Shown: positions 29,406 to 38,455, numbered from the stretch's first letter. The stretch: DNA of 64,000 nucleotides from Gordonia tangerina (GCF_021556435.1 NZ_JAKGCU010000001.1:372001-436000), one strand, 5' to 3'. Numbers and translations are program-made. Notes: generated by a model from the sequence alone, not told the origin.

Positions 29406-29885
29406 ATGGCCACCAACACACCCATCACCAGCACGCTCACCGAAGAGCAGAAGTCGGTCACCGGTAAGGCGTTGCAGGACACCCTCGTCGACCTGATCGA
29501 CCTGTCGCTGATCGCCAAGCAGGCGCACTGGAACGTCGTCGGACGTCAGTTCCGTTCGGTTCACCTCGAACTCGACGAGTTGGTCTCGGTCGCGCGCGAG
29601 TTCACCGATGCCGCAGCCGAGCGCGCAACCGCTATCGGTGTCAGCCCGGACGGCCGCGCAGAGACCGTCGCGAAAACCGCGAACACCAAGGGTTTCGGCG
29701 AAGGTTGGACCCAGGATAGTGACGTCGTCACCGCGGTCATCGATAACCTGCAGTCGGTGATCGGCGGTCTGCGCGAGCGAGTCCAGGCCACCGAGTCGGC
29801 CGATCCGGTGACTCAGGACCTGCTGATCGAGATCGTCTCGAAGCTCGAGCAGCTGCACTGGATGTGGCAGGCGCAGTCCGTCTGA
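29406..29885 (+). CDS. dps: Dps-family DNA-binding ferritin-like protein
   Basis: A 159-residue Dps protein: a four-helix ferritin-like subunit forming dodecamers that oxidise and store iron using H2O2 and protect DNA. The ferroxidase residues at the dimer interface are visible in IAKQAHWNVVGRQFRSVHLELDELV (His and Asp/Glu, about residues 36-60; quoted in part here as AKQAHWNVVG and HLELDELV). AAAGGAG lies upstream. It follows ohr by 51 bp and ends at a hairpin terminator. Confidence 0.94.
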   Translation: MATNTPITSTLTEEQKSVTGKALQDTLVDLIDLSLIAKQAHWNVVGRQFRSVHLELDELVSVAREFTDAAAERATAIGVSPDGRAETVAKTANTKGFGEGWTQDSDVVTAVIDNLQSVIGGLRERVQATESADPVTQDLLIEIVSKLEQLHWMWQAQSV

Positions 29886-29900
29886 CGTCTGCTCCTGACA

Positions 29901-29935
29901 CGCCGACATGGCCGAGCGCCCCGGTCATGTCGGCG
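29901..29935 (+). terminator. Terminator after dps
   Basis: A 10-bp perfect stem (CGCCGACATG at 29901-29910, paired with 29926-29935), extended inward by CCG/CGG, followed by TTGTCGTG. It starts 15 bp after the dps stop codon. Confidence 0.8.
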
Positions 29936-30027
29936 TTGTCGTGTCCGCGTGCTCGAGTTCGATGGCAGCTCTCGAGGTGACTGTGACCCCGCGAACGATG
30001 CGAAATGCCCGCATGTAGCGTGGCAGC

Positions 30028-30507
30028 GTGGACAGTTGGGCAGCGGTAGTGGGGTTGGGGCTACTCGCGGCGGCCGTCGGGGTCATCGCGTTCGTGCGTT
30101 ACCGGCAACATGAGACCGCGACATTGCAGCGTGACGTGACGCTCGCCCGCGAACTCCGCGAGCTCGCCGGGACCGACGAGGTCCGGCTGGCATCGGTGGA
30201 CGAGTTCGAGCTGGCCATCTACCAGCGACTCTTCTACGCATCGGTGGTCGGTCCGCGCATCCGCAGTGCCGCCTGGGCGTTGTTCGGAACTGCACTGGCG
30301 ATGAGCGCGGCCGTGGCCGCGTCGGCCGGCGACGGCGTGCTCTGTACGGTGGCCCAGATCGGCGCCCTCGTGGTGACCGCGGTGTTCGCGCTGGCCACCC
30401 TCACCTTCGTCGCGATGGCGCTCGTGCACACCGCGACCACCCCGCGCGTCTCCTTCGCCGAGTCCTACGCTGCCGAGAGGTCGACCACCGACACCGGCTC
30501 CGGGTAG
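30028..30507 (+). CDS. Membrane protein, unknown
   Basis: A 159-residue protein starting at GTG. One helix at residues 5-24 (AAVVGLGLLAAAVGVIAFV), a charged region (about 25-75), then two further helices (about 82-102 and 108-132). The C-terminus is hydrophilic with Thr/Ser. No family recognised. It is convergent with the GlxA-type regulator gene and stands alone after the dps terminator. Confidence 0.65.
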   Translation: MDSWAAVVGLGLLAAAVGVIAFVRYRQHETATLQRDVTLARELRELAGTDEVRLASVDEFELAIYQRLFYASVVGPRIRSAAWALFGTALAMSAAVAASAGDGVLCTVAQIGALVVTAVFALATLTFVAMALVHTATTPRVSFAESYAAERSTTDTGSG

Positions 30508-30517
30508 CCGGGCCCGC

Positions 30518-31468
30518 TCAGCGGGCGGCGAATCGGCGGCGGTAGACGGTCGGCGTGACCCCGACGGTGGCGTTGAAGTGGTGGCGCAGCAACGTCGCGG
30601 ACGCGAAACCCACCCGGGCGGCGACGTCGTCGACCGGCAGTGTGGTGGATTCGAGCAACCGGCGCGCGTGCAGCACCCGCTGCTCGGTCAGCCATCGGTG
30701 AGGCGACACCCCGACCTCGTCGACAAAGCGCCGGGCGAAGGTGCGCGTGGACATGTGCATCCGGTTGGCCAGTTCGTCGACCGTGATGTCGGTATCGAGG
30801 TGTTCGACCATCCAGTCGAGAACCTGGGCGAACCCGTCGGACTCGCAGGCAGGTACGGGTGCCTCCACGAACTGACGCTGTCCGCCGTCGCGATGCGGCG
30901 GCACCACCATTCGGCGGGCGATGCGATTGGCGACGTCGGGCCCATATTCCGCGCGGACAAGGTGCAATGACGCGTCGATTCCGGCGGCGGTTCCGGCGCT
31001 CGTGGTGACCGGCCCGTCATCGACGAACAACACGTCGGTGTCGACGATCGCCTTCGGATAGCGGCGGGCGAGTTCGGCGCCATGGCGCCAATGCGTCGTG
31101 CACCGGCGACCGTCGAGTAGGCCGGCCTCGGCTGCAGCGAAGGCGCCAGTACACACCGTGAGCACGCGGCCCCCGTTGTCGACCACCCCGCGCAGGGTCT
31201 GGAGTATCTCGGGTGCGAAGTCCGGGTCGGTGCTGCCACCCGGAACAGCCACCAGGTCGGCGTCGAGGCAGTCGTCGAGCGTGTGCGGTGGGACCACCGC
31301 CGCGCCGTGACCGATGCTCAGTGGAACCCCCGGATCCGGCGAGGCGATCAGGAATTCGAAGGCCGGGACGCCGTCATCGGTGCGATCGAGGCCGAACACC
31401 TCGTTGACCACCCCGAACTCGAACAGCGCCACCTGGCGATGCAGTACGACGGCGACCTTCTTCAACAC
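30518..31468 (-). CDS. GlxA/FtrA-type regulator: DJ-1/PfpI domain plus AraC HTH
   Basis: A 316-residue AraC-family activator with an N-terminal DJ-1/PfpI (amidotransferase-like) sensor domain, residues about 5-180, whose elbow Cys is present in LTVCTGAFAAAEAGLLDGRR. The C-terminal AraC HTH pair covers about 215-312 (MHMSTRTFARRFVDEVGVSP and VARVGFASATLLRHHFNATV). It starts with GTG. No obvious target gene is adjacent apart from the small membrane protein across the divergent gap. A second regulator of this architecture is at 52116-53135. Confidence 0.9.
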   Translation of the reverse strand: MLKKVAVVLHRQVALFEFGVVNEVFGLDRTDDGVPAFEFLIASPDPGVPLSIGHGAAVVPPHTLDDCLDADLVAVPGGSTDPDFAPEILQTLRGVVDNGGRVLTVCTGAFAAAEAGLLDGRRCTTHWRHGAELARRYPKAIVDTDVLFVDDGPVTTSAGTAAGIDASLHLVRAEYGPDVANRIARRMVVPPHRDGGQRQFVEAPVPACESDGFAQVLDWMVEHLDTDITVDELANRMHMSTRTFARRFVDEVGVSPHRWLTEQRVLHARRLLESTTLPVDDVAARVGFASATLLRHHFNATVGVTPTVYRRRFAAR

Positions 31469-31550
31469 CCATCCAGTATGGCCGAAATTTTGCGAACAAT
31501 GTCGTTCAGGCCACTGTCGGCGGGATATTTACGAGAACATACTTTCAGTC

Positions 31551-31733
31551 ATGAACATGTTGATCCTGCTGCTCCTCCTGATTGCCGTGCTGTCGCCGAT
31601 TGCGATCGGTATACAACGAACCGGGGGGTGGGCCCCGCCGCGTCATCGGTCACGTTCGCGCCTCGGCCCCGACGCTGAACGCATTCGCGCCGAACTCCGC
31701 CTCTTGCACCTGCAACGTCGCGACAGCGCTTGA
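31551..31733 (+). CDS. Small single-helix membrane protein
   Basis: A 60-residue frame with one hydrophobic helix at the very N-terminus (MNMLILLLLLIAVLSPIAIG) and a basic, Arg-rich cytoplasmic tail (RHRSRSRLGPDAERIRAELR). Ribosome-binding site weak. The topology is typical of small actinobacterial membrane proteins. No family recognised; divergent from the GlxA-type regulator. Confidence 0.5.
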   Translation: MNMLILLLLLIAVLSPIAIGIQRTGGWAPPRHRSRSRLGPDAERIRAELRLLHLQRRDSA

Positions 31734-31851
31734 CCTGCAGCGACTTTCGGGTGGTTGCGGCAACCCAAAAGGCTGCTACGTTGGTGCCGCGGCGGGCATG
31801 TGAGCGCCGACGAGTTCGACGACCGCGACAGCGAAGGGGGCAATCGGTCCG

Positions 31852-33312
31852 ATGTCACGCAGACGCGTGTGGTCGATTGTCATCGCCGTGACACTGATCG
31901 CGGCTCTCACCGTCGCGTCGCCGACGATCCGGTCGTCCGGGCCGGCGACCGAACTTGCCGAGGCCACCTCTGGCGTGGTCGCCGACGATGGGCCGGTGGA
32001 CGGGGTCCTGGTCAGTCGCACATTGTTCCGCCACGCCGGCGCCGCGATCCTGATGCCCGCCAACACGAATGACGATGTTCGGCGGCGTGCGAAGGCCGCC
32101 GCGCGACGATACGACACCCCCACCCTGGCCGTCAGTCCGGCGCGACGCGCGGCCGTGCGCGCGGAACTCGCACGCCTGGCACCCGAGCGCGTCGTGGTGC
32201 TGGGTGCCGCCTCCTCCGTGGCGCGCGGGTTGACCGATGCCTTGGTCACCACCGACCCCGACGATCTCATCGAACAGCATGCGGCCCAACGTGGTACCAC
32301 GCTCGTGTATCTCGGTGCCGACGCGTCCCCGGACGCGGCTTTCACCGCAGAGGCCGCCGGAGCGCAGGTCGTTCGGGTGCCCGTCGACGATCCGCGGTCC
32401 ACCGGTGAGTCGGTCCGCATGTTGCGGGAACACCCGGACGCGACGGTGCGCGCATTCGGAACGGGCTTCGGTGACAGCCGCGCCTTCGCACGCCAGACCC
32501 GGGCGGCCCGCACCCAGCCCGAGCTCCCCGGCGGCGGCCAGCTCATCTTTCCCGGGCGGCGCCTGGTGGCGCTGTACGGCTCACCGGGTGATCCCTCACT
32601 CGGCCCGTTGGGTGCGCAGGGCGCGCAGGCGTCGGTCGAGCGGGTCGATCAGCTTGCGGCGCAGTATCGGCCGTTCAGCGCGACGCCGGTGGTGCCGGCC
32701 TTCGAGATCATCGCCACCGTCGCGTCGTCGCAACCCGGACCCGACGGGACGTATTCCAGCATGATCGACCCGCAGCGGCTCCGGCCGTGGGTGCAGGCCG
32801 CGCAGGACGCCGGGGTGTATGTGACACTCGATCTGCAGCCGGGGCGCGCCGACTTCCTGACGCAGGCCAAGCGCTACGCCTCGCTGCTCGCCGAACCGAA
32901 CGTGGGACTGGCGCTCGACCCGGAATGGCGACTGAAACCCGATCAGGTGCACCTGACCCAGATCGGGTCCGTCGACGTCGACGAGGTCAACCGCACCTCG
33001 GCCTGGCTGGCCGACCTCACCCGTGCCCGGGGGCTTCCGCAGAAACTGCTCGTCGTACACGAATTCGACACCGACATGGTGGTCGGCCGCGACCGCCTCG
33101 ACACCGCCCGACCCGAACTGCAGGTGGTGATCCACGCCGACGGCCACGGTAGTCCGCCGGTGAAGAAGGGAACATGGCAGCGGGTGATCGCCGATCTACC
33201 TGCGAACGTGTGGCTGGGGTGGAAGAATTTCTACACCGAGGACACCCCGACGTTCAGTCCGGCGCGGACCATGCAGGTGCGGCCCACACCGTCGTTCGTC
33301 TCGTATCAGTAG
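31852..33312 (+). CDS. Exported protein with cell-wall-binding-like N-terminal half
   Basis: A 486-residue protein with an N-terminal signal or anchor (RRRVWSIVIAVTLIAALTVA). Residues about 50-190 have the alternating Rossmann-like pattern of cell-wall-binding repeat 2 domains (PTLAVSPARRAAVRAELARL, ERVVVLGAASSVARGL). The second half (PVVPAFEIIATVASSQPGPD, GVYVTLDLQPGRADF, NVGLALDPEWRL, KLLVVHEFDTDMV) looks like a TIM-barrel with acidic residues at strand ends, as in glycoside hydrolases, but I cannot name a family. It precedes a DUF2252 gene by 9 bp, probably one operon. Confidence 0.7.
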   Translation: MSRRRVWSIVIAVTLIAALTVASPTIRSSGPATELAEATSGVVADDGPVDGVLVSRTLFRHAGAAILMPANTNDDVRRRAKAAARRYDTPTLAVSPARRAAVRAELARLAPERVVVLGAASSVARGLTDALVTTDPDDLIEQHAAQRGTTLVYLGADASPDAAFTAEAAGAQVVRVPVDDPRSTGESVRMLREHPDATVRAFGTGFGDSRAFARQTRAARTQPELPGGGQLIFPGRRLVALYGSPGDPSLGPLGAQGAQASVERVDQLAAQYRPFSATPVVPAFEIIATVASSQPGPDGTYSSMIDPQRLRPWVQAAQDAGVYVTLDLQPGRADFLTQAKRYASLLAEPNVGLALDPEWRLKPDQVHLTQIGSVDVDEVNRTSAWLADLTRARGLPQKLLVVHEFDTDMVVGRDRLDTARPELQVVIHADGHGSPPVKKGTWQRVIADLPANVWLGWKNFYTEDTPTFSPARTMQVRPTPSFVSYQ

Positions 33313-33321
33313 GAGGCGTCG

Positions 33322-34665
33322 ATGACGGCGACCATCACCGATCTCGCCACGTGTGTGGACCAGGCCCAGCGGGGCGATCCGATCGAGATCCTCACCCGGC
33401 AGGCCACCTCGCGTGTGCCCGAACTCGTACCCGTCCGCAATTCCCGGATGGCGGCGACGCCGTTCACGTTCTACCGCGGCGCAGCGGCGGTGATGGCGGC
33501 CGACCTCGCCGCGGTGCCTCATTCCGGGATCATGACACAACTCTGCGGTGACGCTCATCTGAGCAACTTCGGTGTGTTCAACACCCCAGAGCGGCGGATG
33601 ATCTTCGATCTCAACGACTTCGACGAGACCGCTCCTGGTCCGTTCGAGTGGGACGTGAAACGGCTGGCGGCCAGTTTCACCGTGGCCGGACGGGGAAGCG
33701 GCTTCGATGCCGCCACCACCCGACGGCACGCGCGCGACGTGGCCAAGTCGTATCAGAAGTGGATGACGGCCAGCGCGGCCATGTCGACGATGGACTGCTG
33801 GTATGCCCGCATCGACACCGAAGAGGTGTTGACGAAGGTGACCTCCAAACTCGACACCTCGACCGAGGCACGCACGCTGAAGGGGCTGCGGAAGGCGCAG
33901 CACCGCAACAGCACCCAGGCGGTGGCGAAACTCTGCGTGATCGATGCCGACGGCAATGTGCACATCCGTAGCGATCCGCCGCTGCTGGTCCCGATCCACG
34001 AGTTGTTCCCCGACAGCCACGCCGACGAGGTCGCCAACCGGATCGCGGGCCGGGTCGATGCCTACCGCACGATGTTGCCCGACCACATCCGGGCGTTGTT
34101 CGACCAGTTCACGATCGTCGACGTGGCGCGCAAGGTGGTGGGAGTGGGCAGCGTCGGCACTCGTGCCTGGATCGTGCTGATGCATGGCGCACGGTCCGAC
34201 GATCCGCTGTTCCTGCAGATGAAGGAGGCGCAGCGCTCGGTGCTCGCCGACTACGTGCCCACTCAGCAGTACGCCAACCAGGGGCAGCGGGTCGTCGAGG
34301 GCCAGCGGCTGCTGCAGGCGGCCAGTGACGTGTTCCTCGGCTGGACCTCCGGACTCGACGAGAACGGCGAGAAGCGTGACCTGTACGTCCGGCAATTGCG
34401 TGACGGCAAGGGGTCGGTGGTGATCGAGGCGTTGAGTCCCGACGACATGAAGCTCTACGCGAAGTTGTGCGGTCGGGCACTGGCACATGCGCACGCCCGA
34501 ACCGGTTCACGCCTCCAGATCGCCGAGTACCTCGGTAGCGCCAAGGGCTTCGCCGATGCCATCGCCGACTTCTCGGAGTCCTACGCCGACATCGACGAGG
34601 CCGACCATGCCGCGATGCTCGACGCGATCGCTGACGGTCGGCTGGAAACCCACGACCTGGTGTGA
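33322..34665 (+). CDS. DUF2252 family protein
   Basis: A 447-residue protein of the DUF2252 family, distantly related to aminoglycoside-phosphotransferase/protein-kinase-like folds. The segment CGDAHLSNFG (about residue 74) and DLNDFDETAPGPFEWDVKRL (about 95-114) resemble the HxDxxxxN and DxD catalytic motifs of that superfamily. The ribosome-binding site (GTAGGAGG) overlaps the stop of the upstream exported-protein gene. Function unknown; phosphotransfer is an inference from motifs. Confidence 0.8.
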   Translation: MTATITDLATCVDQAQRGDPIEILTRQATSRVPELVPVRNSRMAATPFTFYRGAAAVMAADLAAVPHSGIMTQLCGDAHLSNFGVFNTPERRMIFDLNDFDETAPGPFEWDVKRLAASFTVAGRGSGFDAATTRRHARDVAKSYQKWMTASAAMSTMDCWYARIDTEEVLTKVTSKLDTSTEARTLKGLRKAQHRNSTQAVAKLCVIDADGNVHIRSDPPLLVPIHELFPDSHADEVANRIAGRVDAYRTMLPDHIRALFDQFTIVDVARKVVGVGSVGTRAWIVLMHGARSDDPLFLQMKEAQRSVLADYVPTQQYANQGQRVVEGQRLLQAASDVFLGWTSGLDENGEKRDLYVRQLRDGKGSVVIEALSPDDMKLYAKLCGRALAHAHARTGSRLQIAEYLGSAKGFADAIADFSESYADIDEADHAAMLDAIADGRLETHDLV

Positions 34666-34692
34666 CAGGCGATCGTGGTCTTGTGGTGAGCA

Positions 34693-34738
34693 CCTGGTCC
34701 CTGAGGAGGCCGGAGCTTGGAGAGGCCGTCACGAAGGG
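34693..34738. repeat. Dispersed repeat, GGTCCCTGA ... TCACGAAGGG type, second copy
   Basis: CCTGGTCCCTGA at the left end and CACGAAGGG at the right end, with GAGAGGCCG between them, as in the copy at 5722-5769. The distance between ends is 46 bp here and 48 bp there. It lies 27 bp downstream of the DUF2252 stop codon. Confidence 0.65.
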
Positions 34739-34809
34739 CTGCCACCGCGCCTCACGCCTTACATCGTGACAGGCTGATGTCACGCCGATCCGATTGCGAG
34801 GGAGCGCCG

Positions 34810-36180
34810 ATGACCGACGACACGACGACCGACGAGAGCCTGCGCGAGCGCGTGCGGGAATTGATGCCGCAGGCGAAGACCGAGCTCGCCGAGATGGTCG
34901 CGTTCGAATCCGTCTACGACCCCACCGGCACTCCGCCGGAGGACTGTGACCGGATGGTCGACTGGTTGCTCGGCACTTTCACCGAGTTGGGTTTCGGCGA
35001 CGTCGAGTCGCATGTGACCGCCGATGGCAGCAAAGCGGTGACCGGGCACCTGGCCGGTCCCGACGATGCGCCGACGGTGTTGCTCTATTTCCACCATGAT
35101 GTGCAGCCGCCCCTCGGTGCCGACGAGTGGGACTCGCCGGTCTGGGAACTCACCGAACGCAACGGTCGCTGGTACGGCCGCGGCGCAGCGGACTGCAAGG
35201 GCAACATCGCCGTGCACCTGGCTGCGTTGCGGGCGCTCGGCGGCGACATCCCGGTCAACATCACCATCGTCGGTGAGGGCTCGGAAGAGCAGGGCACCGG
35301 TGGCATGGAGGACTTCGTCCCGAAGCACCCGGACCTGTTGCGCGCCGACGCGATCCTGGTGTGCGACTCGGGGAATTTCGCAATCGGCCGGCCGAGCCTG
35401 ACCACGAGCCTGCGGGGTATCGCCAACGTCGTGGTGACCGTCGAGACGCTTTCCTCGGCAATGCATTCCGGAATGTTCGGCGGAGCGGCACCGGATGCAC
35501 TCGCCGCGCTCATCGCGATGCTCGCCTCGCTGCGCGACGCCGAGGGCAACACCACCGTCACCGGGCTGGACGCCTCGGCGACGTGGCCGGGCGTCGACTA
35601 CCCGGTCGAGGCCTTCCGCACCGACGCCGGCGTCCTCGACGGGGTCGACGTGATCGGCTCGGGGGCGGTCGCCGACATGGTGTGGGCACGGCCGGCGGCG
35701 ACCGTGCTCGGCATCGACTGCCCGCCGGTGGTGGGGTCGTCGGCGGCCGTGCAGCCGAAAGCGCGTGCGCGCATCAACCTGCGGGTGCCGCCCGGGATGG
35801 ACGCCAAGGTCGCCCAACAGGCGCTCATCGACCATCTCACCGCGGCCGCCCCGTGGAACGTCCGGGTCTCCTTCGAGCGTGAAGCCGATGGCGCGCCGTT
35901 TCGCGGCACCACCTCCGGGCCCGGTTTCGACACGATGGTCGACGCGATGACCACGACCTACGGCACCGACGTCGTGCTGATGGGGCAGGGCGGTTCGATC
36001 CCGCTGTGCAACGTGTTCGCCGAAACCTATCCGGAAGCGGAGATCATGCTGCTCGGTGTGGAGGAACCGTCGTGCCTGATCCACGCGCCCAACGAGAGCG
36101 TCGATCCGGGCGAGATCGAGAACATGGCCATCGTCGAGGCCACCTTTCTCAGGGAGTACGCGCGGCGGGCGGCGCGCTGA
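34810..36180 (+). CDS. M20-family metallopeptidase (dipeptidase type)
   Basis: A 456-residue zinc peptidase of the M20/ArgE-DapE-CPG2 group. Zinc ligands are visible: LLYFHHDVQP (first His), GRGAADCKG (bridging Asp), GEGSEEQGTGG (catalytic and ligand Glu), VCDSGNF (Asp) and, near the C-terminus, the final His region (CLIHAPNESVD). The dimerisation domain lies in the middle (about 195-330). The ATG at 34810 has GGAG upstream; an alternative in-frame start 31 codons earlier would read through the repeat element. Dipeptide hydrolysis is the likely role. Its 3' end overlaps the convergent acyl-CoA dehydrogenase gene by 32 bp. Confidence 0.88.
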   Translation: MTDDTTTDESLRERVRELMPQAKTELAEMVAFESVYDPTGTPPEDCDRMVDWLLGTFTELGFGDVESHVTADGSKAVTGHLAGPDDAPTVLLYFHHDVQPPLGADEWDSPVWELTERNGRWYGRGAADCKGNIAVHLAALRALGGDIPVNITIVGEGSEEQGTGGMEDFVPKHPDLLRADAILVCDSGNFAIGRPSLTTSLRGIANVVVTVETLSSAMHSGMFGGAAPDALAALIAMLASLRDAEGNTTVTGLDASATWPGVDYPVEAFRTDAGVLDGVDVIGSGAVADMVWARPAATVLGIDCPPVVGSSAAVQPKARARINLRVPPGMDAKVAQQALIDHLTAAAPWNVRVSFEREADGAPFRGTTSGPGFDTMVDAMTTTYGTDVVLMGQGGSIPLCNVFAETYPEAEIMLLGVEEPSCLIHAPNESVDPGEIENMAIVEATFLREYARRAAR

Positions 36181-37240
36181 ACCTGTCCACCAGCAGCTCC
36201 TTCAACTGTGGTCTACTGGCCGCGACCAGCGTGAATGCGGCTTCGCGGGCGAGGCGTTCGGGATGGGCGCCGCGCAGCAGGGCCGCGCCGCCCTCGGCGG
36301 CGATCAGTGTGGCTGCCGCGTCGACGGCCAATTGTGCGCCGTCGGCACGTGCCGCGATCAGCGTGGCGGCGTCGGTGAGTCCGGCGTCCAGCGCAGTGCG
36401 GATGGTGCTGCCGCGGTCGCGCAATGCGCGAGCGGCCCGTGGGTGACCGCCGACGTCGAGCAGCGCGGCGCACCGCCGCACCACTCCAAGCGGGAGCGTG
36501 CCGTTGATCCGGACGCCGGTGTTCTGGTTGGCGAAGAAGTCGTCGAGGGTCACCCGGCTCACCATGCGATCGTCGGGGACGACCAGGCCGGTGACCGCCA
36601 GCGACACCGTGCGGGTCGCATCGGCGACGCCGAGGTGCAGGGGTTTGACGGTGATGGCGTCCGGCGGCTGCTGGATCGGCAGGATCGCCGCGAGCACGTC
36701 GTCGGTGTCCACATCACGGGCCGAGATCTGCAGCAGATCGACGATGCCCCAACCGCTCACGAACGGCGCATGGCCGTCGAAGCGCCACCCGCCGTCGACT
36801 CGGGTGGCGCGCATTCGTGGTGGGGTGGGGACCACTCCGGCATACGCCACGCCGGCGCGCAGCCGGCCGGCAACTGTTGCAGCGAACAATTCGTCACGTA
36901 GTCGTTGGTTGGCGGTGGTGGCCAGCGCGATGACCACACCGTGATGCTGGAGCCACGTGAAGGCGGTCGCCAGGCAGCCGCTCGCCATCACCTCACTGAT
37001 CTCGATGACCTGACCGAAGTCGAGGCCCGGCCCGCCGGCGTCGACGGGTGCGGCAATTCCAAACAGGCCGGCCTCGGCGATCGTCGTCCAGTGCGAGGCA
37101 GGTACCGAACTTGTGCGATCGACGTCGGAGGCGGCGGGGAACAGCACGTCGTCGGCGACCCGGTAGGCGTCGGCGATCAGCTGGGTACGCCGGAGGTCGA
37201 GATCCGTACTCACCCGGCCAGCGTACGGCCGGGTGAGCAC
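36149..37240 (-). CDS. Acyl-CoA dehydrogenase-like flavoprotein
   Basis: A 363-residue protein of the acyl-CoA dehydrogenase fold. The N-terminal helical domain (FGIAAPVDAGGPGLDFGQVIEI), the FAD-binding middle barrel (FVSGWGIVDLLQISARD) and a C-terminal helical domain (RCAALLDVGGHPRAARAL) are present. The conserved catalytic Glu cannot be identified, and the C-terminus is short, so it may be a DszC/monooxygenase-like flavoprotein rather than a true dehydrogenase. The start is uncertain: GTG at 37240 has GAAGG upstream; another GTG is at 37213. Substrate unknown. Confidence 0.75.
   Translation of the reverse strand: MLTRPYAGRVSTDLDLRRTQLIADAYRVADDVLFPAASDVDRTSSVPASHWTTIAEAGLFGIAAPVDAGGPGLDFGQVIEISEVMASGCLATAFTWLQHHGVVIALATTANQRLRDELFAATVAGRLRAGVAYAGVVPTPPRMRATRVDGGWRFDGHAPFVSGWGIVDLLQISARDVDTDDVLAAILPIQQPPDAITVKPLHLGVADATRTVSLAVTGLVVPDDRMVSRVTLDDFFANQNTGVRINGTLPLGVVRRCAALLDVGGHPRAARALRDRGSTIRTALDAGLTDAATLIAARADGAQLAVDAAATLIAAEGGAALLRGAHPERLAREAAFTLVAASRPQLKELLVDRFSAPPAARTP
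37211..37235. other. Inverted repeat across the acyl-CoA dehydrogenase start region
   Basis: CACCCGGCC and GGCCGGGTG pair perfectly (9 bp) around AGCGTAC. The stem lies between or over the two candidate start codons. It could be an operator or a translation-limiting hairpin. Confidence 0.5.
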
Positions 37241-37261
37241 CGGATGCCTTCAGATGCAGTG

Positions 37262-37888
37262 TCAGACGGTGCAGAGCGGGGAGTAGTCGGTGCGGCCACC
37301 GGTGGTCGGGGACACCAAGAAGGTGCAGGAGTTGAATCCGGCCTTCTCCACCTGTCCGCGCAGCATCCGCAAGGTCTCGGTGGTGACGACCTTGTCCCGG
37401 GAGAGGACGAACCCGGAGAAGCGGGTCGGATCGCCGACGAGGGCGAACTGGTACGGGTCGTCGGGGGTGGCGCCGTCGGCGATCCACGTGACGATGTAGT
37501 TGGGTGCGTTGTTCGGATCGATGCTCACCGGAACCTGCGGGAACGACACGGACAGTTGTGCTTTGGTGACCGGGTCGACGACCTTCGCCTGACCCTTGAC
37601 GCCGTTGGTCTGGCCCGTGAACGTGGTGCAGGTGTTCTCGACGCCGATCGTGGTCGCATCGATCAGGGTGTAGGTGGCCTTGGTGTCCTTGGCGCAGTTC
37701 AGATTGAAGAACGCCGGAATCGCCGCGAGCTGCCACCAGGACCCGAGATACCGCTCGGTGTCGAGCTTCGGGATCGGTTGCAGCGGTGCGGCAGTCGCCG
37801 GGCCGGTGCTCGCGACCAGGGCGGCGACGGCCAGGGCTGCGGTCGCGAGGAGGGTGAGCAGGCGTCGGATCGTGCGGGTGGTGCGCAT
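37262..37888 (-). CDS. Exported lipocalin (Blc-like)
   Basis: A 208-residue secreted protein. Signal peptide at residues 1-33 (RRLLTLLATAALAVAALVA, ending PATAA). The lipocalin signature GxW is present as YLGSWWQLAAIP (about residue 47), followed by alternating strands (ATTIGVENTCTTF, YIVTWIADG, YQFALVG). Cys residues fit two disulfides. Bacterial lipocalins bind fatty acids or phospholipids at the envelope. It lies close to the acyl-CoA dehydrogenase gene but probably has its own promoter. Confidence 0.87.
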   Translation of the reverse strand: MRTTRTIRRLLTLLATAALAVAALVASTGPATAAPLQPIPKLDTERYLGSWWQLAAIPAFFNLNCAKDTKATYTLIDATTIGVENTCTTFTGQTNGVKGQAKVVDPVTKAQLSVSFPQVPVSIDPNNAPNYIVTWIADGATPDDPYQFALVGDPTRFSGFVLSRDKVVTTETLRMLRGQVEKAGFNSCTFLVSPTTGGRTDYSPLCTV

Positions 37889-37983
37889 CGTGCGGCTCCG
37901 TTCGGGTCATCGGAAGAACTCGGACACTGGATGAACGGAGGCGATTCGGAGACACGGCGTTGTCGGATGGGTCGCAAGTGAGA

Positions 37984-38025
37984 ACACGCCGCCCGTCGGA
38001 CCCGAGGGCCCGGCGGGCGGCGTGT
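37984..38025 (-). terminator. Terminator after the first DUF7144 gene
   Basis: A 12-bp stem (ACACGCCGCCCG at 37984-37995, with 38014-38025) and an internal GGGCCC-rich loop, directly downstream of the DUF7144 stop codon on the minus strand. Confidence 0.75.
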
Positions 38026-38038
38026 ACATGGAGGTGGG

Positions 38039-38455
38039 TCAGGCGATGTTCGACGGCTTCCACGTCGCGACCGCCCAGATCACCACGAGGTCGAGAGCGA
38101 TGATCAGGATCGCCCACAGCGGGTAGTAGGGCAGCCACAGGAACTGGGCGATGATCGAGATGGAAGCGATGATGATCGCCGAGATCCGGGCCCAGTCGGC
38201 GCCGACCGCCAGCCCGCCCGCCACGATGATCGCCAGGATGCCGATGATCAGGTGAATCCAGCCCCACGTGGTGAGGTCGAATTTGTAGACATACTCCGCG
38301 CCGACCACGAACAGGTCGTCATTGGCCAACGCCGAGATGCCCTGGAAAACGGCGACGAGACCCGCGACGAACAGCAACGCGGCCGCGACGATGGAGATGC
38401 CGAAGGCGAAACCTTCCTTCGTGCTGTAGTTGATGTCCTGCTCAGGCGCGCTCAT
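38039..38455 (-). CDS. DUF7144 family membrane protein, copy 1
   Basis: A 138-residue four-helix membrane protein (helices about at 18-40, 62-82, 88-106, 112-132) starting MSAPEQDINYSTKEGFAF. The signatures GISALANDDLFVVGAEYVY, TWGWIHLIIGILAI, and a final LDLVVIWAVATW match the DUF7144 family. A paralogue with the same signatures is at 42542-42943, on the other side of the gco cluster. GAAAGGGAA precedes the ATG. Function unknown. Confidence 0.85.
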   Translation of the reverse strand: MSAPEQDINYSTKEGFAFGISIVAAALLFVAGLVAVFQGISALANDDLFVVGAEYVYKFDLTTWGWIHLIIGILAIIVAGGLAVGADWARISAIIIASISIIAQFLWLPYYPLWAILIIALDLVVIWAVATWKPSNIA

